Shown here: in pieces, positions 1-5,147 of the stretch | Numbering within the stretch: the stretch's first letter is position 1 | Layout: every line of letters begins with the position of its first letter | Source: Variovorax sp. | GTDB lineage: Bacteria; Pseudomonadota; Gammaproteobacteria; Burkholderiales; Burkholderiaceae_C | Assembly: GCA_028292835.1 (NCBI GenBank) | Contig: JAQGLP010000116.1 | Span: forward strand, 1 to 5,147 | Direction of reading: 5' to 3' | Length of the DNA stretch: 5,147 bases | Made by a program: the position numbers and the translations under genes | The notes under the pieces: model-generated | Told to the model about the DNA's origin: nothing | Database searches by the model: none | What the model saw: the letters and a program-made list of their open reading frames with translations, nothing else

Positions 1-495
<495 letters not shown>

Positions 496-496
<1 letters not shown>

Positions 497-1359
497 CACA
501 GCGTGCTCCAGGCGAAGAGGCGGCGGTTGAACGCCTTGAAGGCCAGGTCGGAAATGAGCCCGATCACGCCGATCACGATGATCCCGAAGATGATCTGCCC
601 GGTGTTGAGCAACGCCTGGCTGTCGGTGATCATGTGGCCGATGCCCGACGACGAGCCGATCAGCTCGGCCACGATCACGTAGGTCCAGGCCCAGCCCAGC
701 ACCAGCCGCAGCGTTTCGGCAATGCCGGGCGCGGCGCCCGGGATCAGCACCCGCGCGACGATGCCGCGGCTGTTGGCGCCCAGCGTGTAGGCGGCCTCGA
801 CCAGGTCGCGGCGCGCGCTGCCGACGGTGACCGCCACCATCAGCGTCACCTGGAACACCGAGCCGATGAAGATCACGAGCAGTTTCTGCGTCTCGCCGAT
901 GCCGGCCCAGAGAATCAGCAGCGGGATGAAAGCCGAGGCCGGCAGGTAGCGGCAGAACGAGACGAAGGGCTCGAAGAAGGCTTCCACGCTCTTCCATGTG
1001 CCCATCGCGATGCCCAGCGGCACCGCGATCACGGCGGCCAGCACGAAGCCGCCGAGCACGCGCCACACGGTCATGCCGATGTCGTGCAGGAAGTTGTACT
1101 GGGCAAAGAGCAGCACGCCTTCCCTGACCATCGTGGCCGGGCTGGCCAGGAAGGTCGGCGAGACGAAGCCGCCGAGCGTGAAGAAGGCCCAGACCAGCAC
1201 GAAGAGCACGAAGAAGCTCAAGCCCAGCAGCCAGCGCGCACGCGCACTGACGGGCTCGAGCGGTGCCAGCGCGCGGCGCCGGCGGGGCGTCGCGGCGACC
1301 GCGACCGGCCCCGCCGGAATCAGCGGCTTGGAAGAGTTCATGACCGGGGTCGCGTCCAT
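496..1359 (-). CDS. NitT/TauT-type ABC transporter permease
   Basis: Inner-membrane permease of the same importer, 287 residues, binding-protein-dependent transport family (SsuC/TauC-like). About six hydrophobic stretches can be seen: roughly 43-63, 98-120, 136-155, 158-178, 218-235 and 255-275. The cytoplasmic EAA loop that docks on the ATPase is visible at about 188-213, starting EAAYTLGANS and ending in IPGAAPGI. The first ~40 residues are a Pro/Ala/Arg-rich cytoplasmic extension containing a TPRRRR cluster, somewhat long for this family. The start at 1359 lies 5 nt after the binding-protein stop and has only a weak AGG upstream; an in-frame ATG at 1341 (MNSSKP) is an alternative with no better ribosome site. 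Coupling to the upstream gene probably drives translation. The frame stays open far upstream through the binding-protein gene, but that is a high-GC shadow, not a fusion. Confidence 0.95.
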
Positions 1360-1364
1360 GGTGC

Positions 1365-2330
1365 CTATTGGATGAAGCGGGTGTCGAAGGTGGCGGCGAG
1401 GTCTTCGGGCACCTTGCGAATGACGCCGGCCTCCAGCAGGATCGCTTGCGCGTCCTTCATGAAGGGCGTGATGTCGCTGGCGAAGAACTTCTGGTTGGCC
1501 GCCTTGTCCGACCAGCGCAGGTAGGCCGAGGACTTGGCGAACTGCTCGCCGGTCTGCTTGACGGCCGCGCCCATGATGTCGTTCGACTTGGCCGGGTCGG
1601 TCTTGATCAGGTCGACCGCCTCGAAGTACGAATCCGCCAGTGCCTTCGCGGCCTTGGCGTTGGCCTTGAGCCAGGTCGGCGCGCAGCCGACGGTGTCCAT
1701 CACCATCGGGTAGTCGAGCGTGGTGGCGAGGATCTTGCCGGCGGCCGGGTTGGCGCGCACGGTCGAGAGGTAGGGCTCGTAGGTCATCGCGGCATCGTTC
1801 TGGCCGGCCACGAAGGCCTGCGCGGCGGGCTGCGGCTCGAGCGAGACCGTCTTCACATCCTTGATGTTCATGCCGTTCTTGTTGAGCATCCAGGCCAGGC
1901 CGAAATAGGGCGCGGTGCCGGGGGCGCTGACGCCCACGGCCTTGCCCTTGAGGTCGGCAAAGGTCTTGACGTCGTTGCGTACCGCCAGGCCGTCGGCGCC
2001 GTAGGACTTGTCCATCTGGAAGATCTGCACGATCGGCACGCCGTTGGCGTTCCAGGCCACATGGGTCTCGACCGTGGTGGCGGCGCACTGGATCGCGCCC
2101 GAGGCCAGCGCCAGGTGGCGGTCCTTCTGCGGGATCATCCGCAGATCGACGTCCAGCCCGTGCTTCTTGAAGATGCCGGCCTTGTCGGCCAGCGTGAGCG
2201 GCGCGAAGCCAGTCCAGCCGGACATGCCGAGCACGACCTTGGTTTCCTGGGCGTGGGCGCTCGCCGCCATGCCCACGATGCACGCGCCTGCCGCCAGCAG
2301 CGAGGCGATTTTTCCGACCGTCTTGACCAT
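1365..2330 (-). CDS. NitT/TauT-type ABC transporter periplasmic substrate-binding protein
   Basis: Periplasmic receptor of the importer, 321 residues, resembling the NMT1/SsuA/TauA-like binding-protein group. A Sec signal peptide is clear: MVKTVGK, a hydrophobic core at about 8-23, and a likely signal peptidase I site AHA-QE after residue 27. There is no lipobox, so the mature protein should be soluble. The mature N-terminus (VVLGMSGWTGFAPLTLADKAGIFKKHGLDVDL, in parts at about 32-63) is the typical first strand and helix of this fold; YGADGLAVRNDV near 110-121, DLKGKAVGVSAPGTA near 127-140 and AGQNDAAMTYEPYL near 175-188 follow the usual domain pattern. The start at 2330 is supported by an AGGAG ribosome site 7 nt upstream and by the signal peptide. 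First gene of the operon. Known substrates in this family include sulfonates, nitrate, thiamine-precursor pyrimidines and aromatic carboxylates; which applies here is unknown. Confidence 0.93.
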   Translation of the reverse strand: MVKTVGKIASLLAAGACIVGMAASAHAQETKVVLGMSGWTGFAPLTLADKAGIFKKHGLDVDLRMIPQKDRHLALASGAIQCAATTVETHVAWNANGVPIVQIFQMDKSYGADGLAVRNDVKTFADLKGKAVGVSAPGTAPYFGLAWMLNKNGMNIKDVKTVSLEPQPAAQAFVAGQNDAAMTYEPYLSTVRANPAAGKILATTLDYPMVMDTVGCAPTWLKANAKAAKALADSYFEAVDLIKTDPAKSNDIMGAAVKQTGEQFAKSSAYLRWSDKAANQKFFASDITPFMKDAQAILLEAGVIRKVPEDLAATFDTRFIQ

Positions 2331-2337
2331 CAAGGCT

Positions 2338-2342
2338 CTCCT
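2338..2342 (-). promoter_or_regulatory. Ribosome binding site of the substrate-binding protein gene
   Basis: On the minus strand AGGAG sits 7 nt before the ATG at 2330. It is the best Shine-Dalgarno match in the ABC operon and fixes the start of the first gene. Confidence 0.8.
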
Positions 2343-2373
2343 GTTGCGTTTGAAAATACCCGGCTCGCCGCGC

Positions 2374-2385
2374 CGCGATAGACAG
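2374..2385. promoter_or_regulatory. Degenerate half-site resembling the two palindromic operators
   Basis: CGCGATAGACAG matches the TA centre and right arm (ACAG) of the CTGT-NTAN-ACAG pattern seen at 2425-2436 and 2517-2528, while its left arm is lost. It lies 51 bp (centre to centre) from the main palindrome, towards the ABC operon. It may be an auxiliary weak site or chance; support is only the half match. Confidence 0.25.
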
Positions 2386-2391
2386 CTGCCG

Positions 2392-2453
2392 GCAGGGGGC
2401 CCAGTCTCAGTTGCCGTGACGCACCTGTATATACAGGTTAACCCGCAGGGGGC
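2392..2453 (+). repeat. 9-bp direct repeat GCAGGGGGC on both sides of the palindrome
   Basis: GCAGGGGGC occurs at 2392-2400 and again at 2445-2453, an offset of 53 bp, about five helical turns. The copies flank the 16-bp palindrome at 2423-2438. The right copy overlaps the candidate -35 element of the ABC operon. G-rich repeats can arise by chance in this base composition, so function is uncertain. Confidence 0.35.
2423..2438. promoter_or_regulatory. Perfect 16-bp palindrome, candidate operator (GntR/HutC-like)
   Basis: ACCTGTATATACAGGT is its own reverse complement across all 16 bases. Its core TGTATATACA fits TGTA-N2-TACA, the pattern described for HutC of Pseudomonas, and GTATATAC fits the GTNTANAC plan of GntR/HutC-type regulators. 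It lies 93 bp before the binding-protein start and covers the best -10 candidate of that operon, the place where a repressor would act. An overlapping 8-bp palindrome, GGTTAACC, extends it at 2436-2443. The binding regulator is not in the window; a dimeric regulator of another family remains possible. Confidence 0.6.
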
Positions 2454-2456
2454 AAA
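2426..2456 (-). promoter_or_regulatory. Candidate sigma-70 promoter of the ABC transporter operon
   Basis: Reading the minus strand, TTTGCC (2456-2451) is 17 nt from TATATA (2433-2428); shifted readings TTGCCC with 16 nt to TATATA or 18 nt to TATACA are equally good. Each hexamer matches the consensus at about four of six places. Transcription would start near 2420, giving a leader of about 90 nt. The -10 element lies inside the 16-bp palindrome, so this promoter would be repressible. No better pair was seen between 2331 and 2584. Confidence 0.4.
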
Positions 2457-2471
2457 CCCAGTCAGCCCAGG

Positions 2472-2493
2472 CCTGCATGCTCTCAATTGCAGG
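2472..2493. repeat. Inverted repeat CCTGCA-N10-TGCAGG
   Basis: Six-base arms at 2472-2477 and 2488-2493 with a 10-nt loop. It lies downstream of the LysR gene and upstream of the ABC promoter candidate. As RNA it could form a short hairpin, but no T-run follows on the minus strand, so it is not a convincing intrinsic terminator. Confidence 0.35.
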
Positions 2494-2516
2494 AAAGCGG
2501 TTTCACGCGCCGACCA

Positions 2517-2528
2517 CTGTCTAGACAG
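2517..2528. promoter_or_regulatory. Second 12-bp palindrome of the same plan, candidate operator
   Basis: CTGTCTAGACAG is a perfect 12-bp palindrome. It differs from CTGTATATACAG (2425-2436) only by a symmetric pair of changes, so both follow CTGT-NTAN-ACAG. The core GTCTAGAC is the one found in operators of HutC-subfamily GntR regulators such as NagR/DasR (TGGTCTAGACCA). Its centre is 92 bp from the first palindrome, on the far side from the ABC operon, which would suit repression by looping or cooperative binding. The role is inferred from sequence only. Confidence 0.5.
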
Positions 2529-2531
2529 CTT

Positions 2532-2563
2532 GCTTGCACAGGGCTGTCCGTGCGTATGCAAGC
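2532..2563. repeat. Inverted repeat GCTTGCA-N18-TGCAAGC just after the LysR gene
   Basis: Seven-base perfect arms at 2532-2538 and 2557-2563 with an 18-nt spacer, beginning 22 nt after the LysR stop. It could be a weak transcription end for the regulator or a protein site. The long loop and the lack of a T-tract argue against a strong intrinsic terminator. Confidence 0.35.
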
Positions 2564-2584
2564 GCCATGCCAGCCAAGAGACGG

Positions 2585-3499
2585 CTAGCTGGTGAGCGCA
2601 TCGGCCTGCCGCGAAATGCGGGCCTGCACGACCTTCGCGAACGGCGCGGCGAGCGGCGAGGCGAAGTCGCCGGGCAGTGGATAGGCCATCACGACGGACT
2701 GCACCGCAAGCTGCCCGCGCAACCGGCGACAGGCGATGCGCTTGCCGTCGTAGCTCAGGTCGCGCACCGGCCGGGTCGTCAGCAGCGAGACGCCCAGGCC
2801 ATTGGCCACCAGCGCGCGCACCATTTCGAGCGAGGCGCTCTCGTGCGCGATCCGCGGAGTCACGCCCGCGTCGCGGAACAGCGAAAGAAAATACTCGCGG
2901 CTGTGCGGGAGGTTGATGAGCACCAGCGGCTCGGATGCCAGGTCGGCGATGCGCAGGCTGCTGGCGCCCGCGAGCCGGTGCCCCCAGGGCAACAGCGCAT
3001 AGGGACGGAGCTGAATCACGGGTTCGAGCCGCACGCCGCGCGCGAGGCCGAGGTCGTACAGCAGCGCCACATCGAGCGCGCCCCGCTCCAGCATCCGCGT
3101 GATGACTTCGGTGTCGCCTTCGAACAGTTGCACTTCGATCCCCGGATGGGCGGTGCGCATGCGCGCGAGGACGTCCGGCAGGTAGCGCGGCGCCAGCGTG
3201 CTCAGGCAGCCCACGCGCAGCAGGCCGGTCAGCTCGCCCGAGCGCGGTGCGGCCAGCGCGCGCGCCTGCTCCAGCAGCGCGTGCGCTTCGCGATGGCGCA
3301 GCACGCCGGCAGCGGTGAGCTCGAGTCCGCGCGCATGCAGCCGCACGAAGAGCGGCTCGCCCCACAGCGCCTCCAGATCCGTGATCGCCTTGGAGATGGA
3401 GGGCTGCGACACGCCCAGCGCCACGGCCGCGCGGGCGCCGCCGCCGTGCCGGGCCGCCGCGACGAAATATTCGAGCTGGCGCAGGTTCAAGTGAATCAT
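2585..3499 (-). CDS. LysR-type transcriptional regulator
   Basis: DNA-binding regulator of 304 residues, the usual LysR length. The N-terminal winged helix-turn-helix is clear: LNLRQLEYFVAAARHGG (about 4-20), then ARAAVALGVSQPSISKAITDLE in the recognition region (about 22-43), then GEPLFVR (47-53) and LTAAG (61-65). The effector-binding domain, two periplasmic-binding-like lobes, starts near LLRVGCLSTLAPRYLP (about 93-108); ALDVALLYDLG (141-151) and the later VANGLGVSLLT (231-241) are typical. The start at 3499 follows family alignment (first helix at once after the start); its ribosome site is weak. It is divergent from the CoA-transferase gene across 93 bp, so it most likely controls that operon and itself. 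It reads in the same direction as the ABC operon, which lies 254 nt downstream with its own promoter candidate. The effector is unknown. Confidence 0.94.
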   Translation of the reverse strand: MIHLNLRQLEYFVAAARHGGGARAAVALGVSQPSISKAITDLEALWGEPLFVRLHARGLELTAAGVLRHREAHALLEQARALAAPRSGELTGLLRVGCLSTLAPRYLPDVLARMRTAHPGIEVQLFEGDTEVITRMLERGALDVALLYDLGLARGVRLEPVIQLRPYALLPWGHRLAGASSLRIADLASEPLVLINLPHSREYFLSLFRDAGVTPRIAHESASLEMVRALVANGLGVSLLTTRPVRDLSYDGKRIACRRLRGQLAVQSVVMAYPLPGDFASPLAAPFAKVVQARISRQADALTS

Positions 3500-3592
3500 T
3501 TTTGTTGATCCAAAGCCTCAAGAAACAATATTTTCAATTGATCCAGGCCTGGCACACGATGGGCCGTCTCCCGGTCACGAAAGAACCCTGCC
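3500..3592. promoter_or_regulatory. Divergent LysR / CoA-transferase control region
   Basis: 93-bp gap between two outward-reading genes. It has an AT-rich patch (about 3520-3542) unlike the surrounding GC-rich DNA. TTGATCCA is repeated directly at 3505-3512 and 3538-3545, offset 33 bp, about three helical turns. Other symmetric elements are TTGTT-N17-AACAA (3502-3528), AATATT (3527-3532) and CCAGGCCTGG (3543-3552), the last within a T-N11-A frame (3542-3554), the loose LysR-box pattern. These are candidate LysR sites; no single one is compelling. Confidence 0.55.
3505..3534 (+). promoter_or_regulatory. Candidate promoter of the CoA-transferase operon
   Basis: TTGATC (3505-3510) and TATTTT (3529-3534) are separated by 18 nt, each matching sigma-70 hexamers at four of six places. 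Such a weak promoter would fit activation by the divergent LysR protein. The leader would be about 50 nt. Support is the hexamers and position only. Confidence 0.3.
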
Positions 3593-4843
3593 ATGGCATC
3601 CGACTCCCGCCCGCTCGACGGCATCCGCATCCTCGACTTCACCCGCGTGCTGGCCGGTCCGCTCTCGACCGCCCTGCTGGCCGACCTGGGTGCCGAGGTC
3701 ATCAAGGTCGAGCCGCCGCAGGGCGACGACTACCGCGCCATCGGCCCGATGAGAAACGGCGAGAGCGCGCTCTTCACGGTCATGAACCGCAACAAGAAGA
3801 GCCTGGTGCTCGACCTCAAGTCCCCCGAGGCCGTGCGGCTGGTGCACCGTCTGGCCGAAAGCGTCGACGTGGTGGTCGAGAACTTCCGCCCCGGCGTGGC
3901 CGAGCGGCTCGGGATCGGGCCCGAGACACTCGCCCGGGCGAACCCGCGGCTGGTCTACGTGAGCGTCTCGGGCTTCGGCCAGACCGGGCCGCTGGCGCAC
4001 CGCCCGGCCTACGACATCATCGTGCAGGCCATGAGCGGCCTGATGGAGGCCACCGGCGACCCGGCCGGCCCGCCCACGCTGGTCGGCGAGGCGGTGTCGG
4101 ACGTGGTGGCCGGCCTGTTCGCCTCCTGGGCCACGCTGGCGGCGCTGCTGCAGACCCAGCGCACCGGCCGCGGCCAGCATGTGGACGTCGCGATGTTCGA
4201 CACCACGCTGAGCTTTCTGGCGACCTCGATGGCGCGCTATCTCTTCACCGGCCAGCCCGCGCGACGCGTGGGCAACCGGCATCCGCTGTCGGCGCCCTTC
4301 GGCGTCTACCGCGCGCAGGACGGCCACTTCGCGCTGGCCGTGCTCAACAAGAAGCTGTTCGACGCGCTGGCGACGGCGATGGCCCTGCCCGGGCTCGCGC
4401 ACGACCCCCGCTTCACGACCGACGAGCTGCGCTCCGGACAAGAGCCCGCGCTGCGCGAGGCCATCGAAGGCTGGGCCGGCGCACACCCGGTCGTGGAAGT
4501 GGTGCGCCGCCTGGAGGCGGCCGGGGTGCCGGCAGCGCCGATCTGGAATATCGCGCAGGCACTCGATTCACCCCAGGCGCAGGCGCGCGAACTGCTGCGG
4601 CCGGTGGCGGACGACCGTCTGCCCGGCCTGCGGCTGCCGACGCAGCCGGTGCGCTTCAACGGCGCCGCGCCGAACCACGCCGGACGGGCGCCCGCGCTCG
4701 GCGAACACACCAACGAGCTGCTGGCCAGCCTGCTGGGCTGCGGCCTCGACAAGCTGGCCGAGCTGCGCGACGCCGGCGCGTTCGGCGCCGTAACGGTTCC
4801 TGTCCTGCCGGCCCATCCACCCACTCTCAAGGAAACGACATGA
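3593..4843 (+). CDS. Class III (CaiB/BaiF family) CoA-transferase
   Basis: Moves CoA from a donor acyl-CoA to a free carboxylic acid in the cytoplasm; 416 residues, close to the family's usual 380-430. Family features seen: LDGIRILDFTRVLAGPLSTALLADLGAEVIKVEPP in pieces at about 8-42, NRNKKSLVLDLKSPEA (65-80), VDVVVENFRPGVAERLGI (91-108), VYVSVSGFGQTGP (121-133), and GRGQHVDVAMFDTTLSFLA (192-210). By comparison with formyl-CoA transferase, the catalytic aspartate that forms the acyl anhydride is most likely D203 in VAMFD. The small domain (about 225-330) and the C-terminal LGEHTNELLASLLG segment (369-382) are present, followed by a short Pro-rich tail. The start at 3593 is set by the conserved N-terminus; no good Shine-Dalgarno precedes it. 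It overlaps the next gene by ATGA. Relatives act on succinate, glutarate, itaconate, mesaconate, carnitine and others, so the acid cannot be named. Confidence 0.95.
   Translation: MASDSRPLDGIRILDFTRVLAGPLSTALLADLGAEVIKVEPPQGDDYRAIGPMRNGESALFTVMNRNKKSLVLDLKSPEAVRLVHRLAESVDVVVENFRPGVAERLGIGPETLARANPRLVYVSVSGFGQTGPLAHRPAYDIIVQAMSGLMEATGDPAGPPTLVGEAVSDVVAGLFASWATLAALLQTQRTGRGQHVDVAMFDTTLSFLATSMARYLFTGQPARRVGNRHPLSAPFGVYRAQDGHFALAVLNKKLFDALATAMALPGLAHDPRFTTDELRSGQEPALREAIEGWAGAHPVVEVVRRLEAAGVPAAPIWNIAQALDSPQAQARELLRPVADDRLPGLRLPTQPVRFNGAAPNHAGRAPALGEHTNELLASLLGCGLDKLAELRDAGAFGAVTVPVLPAHPPTLKETT
4829..4834 (+). promoter_or_regulatory. Ribosome binding site of the acyl-CoA dehydrogenase gene
   Basis: AAGGAA lies 5 nt before the ATG at 4840, inside the last codons of the CoA-transferase gene. 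Together with the ATGA overlap it supports this start and coupled translation of the pair. Confidence 0.7.
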
Positions 4844-5147
4844 CACGACTCGGCGTCACCGAAGACGACCAGGCCCTGGCCGACGCGGTCGCGCGCTACG
4901 CGGCCGAGGAGGTCGCGCCCCGCGCGCGCGAAATCGACAAGCATGAACGCTCGGCCACCTGCCACGTGCCGCAACTCGCCGCGCTCGGCGTGATGGGCAT
5001 GAACCTGCCCGAGCGCTGGGGCGGGGCGGGCGTGTCGCCCACGGCGATGCTGCTGTCGCTGGTGGAAATCTCGCGCGCCTGCGCCGCCACCTCGTCGATG
5101 ATCGGCGCCCACTACCTGGGCACCGACGCCGTGCTGATCGGCGGCAA
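4840..5147 (+). CDS. Acyl-CoA dehydrogenase (N-terminal 102 residues, cut by window edge)
   Basis: FAD-dependent enzyme that would introduce an alpha,beta double bond into an acyl-CoA and pass electrons to electron-transfer flavoprotein. Only the N-terminal helical domain is in view: ALADAVARYAAEEVAPRARE (about 12-31), LAALGVMGMNLPERWGGAG (47-64), SLVEISRACAATSSMIGAH (73-91) and YLGTDAVLIGG (92-102). The LPERWGGAG segment and the ISRACA...H helix are typical of short- and branched-chain acyl-CoA dehydrogenases. The FAD-binding beta domain and the catalytic glutamate lie past the right edge. It overlaps the CoA-transferase stop by ATGA, so the two form one operon. Glutaryl-CoA dehydrogenase is possible because that enzyme is often paired with this class of CoA-transferase, but the visible part does not single it out. 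Confidence 0.93.
   Translation, partial: MTRLGVTEDDQALADAVARYAAEEVAPRAREIDKHERSATCHVPQLAALGVMGMNLPERWGGAGVSPTAMLLSLVEISRACAATSSMIGAHYLGTDAVLIGG

Noticed and set aside
1368..2381. 337-codon plus-strand open frame antisense to the binding-protein gene
   Set aside because: Composition (Gly/Arg/Val/His-rich) and phase fit a mirror of codon bias in the real gene; no recognisable domain.
2423..2438. LexA (SOS) box
   Set aside because: The LexA box of gammaproteobacteria needs CTGT-N8-ACAG; here the spacer is four bases (CTGT-ATAT-ACAG), and the genes are not SOS genes.
2331..2460. TPP riboswitch, from CTGAGA on the minus strand (2410-2405) before a NitT/TauT binding protein
   Set aside because: The other conserved TPP elements (GGGGTGC upstream, the second-arm CCTGA followed by the TAAT/CCAGCG segment downstream) are absent.
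2331..2584. Small gene in the LysR-ABC gap
   Set aside because: No short frame on either strand has both a ribosome site and a plausible protein; the stretch is better explained as regulatory.
2534..3508. 324-codon plus-strand open frame antisense to the LysR gene
   Set aside because: Low-complexity Arg/Ala/Gln-rich translation with no domain, opposite an unmistakable LysR protein.
1365..3521. A 718-codon minus-strand frame extending the binding protein upstream through the LysR gene
   Set aside because: The upstream part is an Arg/Ala-rich shadow of the LysR gene. The start at 2330 has a signal peptide and an AGGAG site.
3551..3564. Sigma-54 promoter, from TGGCAC and a GG-N10-GC spacing before the CoA-transferase
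   Set aside because: The -12 side reads TGGGC rather than TTGC, and no sigma-54 activator is in the window.
3575..4486. 303-codon minus-strand open frame antisense to the CoA-transferase
   Set aside because: His/Arg/Gly-rich shadow of a clear class III CoA-transferase; no independent support.

Overview
The window is GC-rich bacterial DNA with densely packed genes. The codon use, the short 4-bp and 1-bp gene overlaps, and the mix of a LysR regulator, a NitT/TauT-type ABC importer and class III CoA-transferase plus acyl-CoA dehydrogenase genes fit a betaproteobacterium of the order Burkholderiales (for example Comamonadaceae such as Variovorax). That placement is inferred from general character, not from a marker gene.

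Left part, minus strand (1-2330): a complete substrate-binding protein, a complete inner-membrane permease and the first 165 codons of the ATPase of one NitT/TauT (SsuABC/TauABC-like) ABC importer. The three are tightly packed: 5 nt separate the binding protein and permease genes, and a TGATG stop/start overlap joins permease and ATPase. They must be one operon read right to left; the ATPase runs off the left edge.

Middle, 2331-2584: a 254-nt non-coding stretch with unusual symmetric structure. It holds a perfect 16-bp palindrome over a plausible -10 element of the ABC operon, a second 12-bp palindrome with the same CTGT-NTAN-ACAG plan, a degenerate half-site, two other inverted repeats and a 9-bp direct repeat. 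The two main palindromes look like operators of a GntR/HutC-type repressor, although no such gene lies in the window.

Right part (2585-5147): a minus-strand LysR-type regulator is divergent, across 93 bp, from a plus-strand pair: a class III (CaiB/BaiF) CoA-transferase followed, with an ATGA overlap, by an acyl-CoA dehydrogenase cut by the right edge. This is the classic layout of a LysR regulator controlling the divergent catabolic operon.

Taken together, the genes suggest uptake of a small, probably anionic organic compound (ABC importer), CoA activation of a carboxylic acid by transfer from another CoA ester, and alpha,beta-dehydrogenation of the acyl-CoA. Whether transporter and enzymes serve the same substrate is inference. 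No mobile element, CRISPR array, tRNA or rRNA was seen, and no clearly novel system is evident; the least explained element is the palindrome-rich region before the importer operon.
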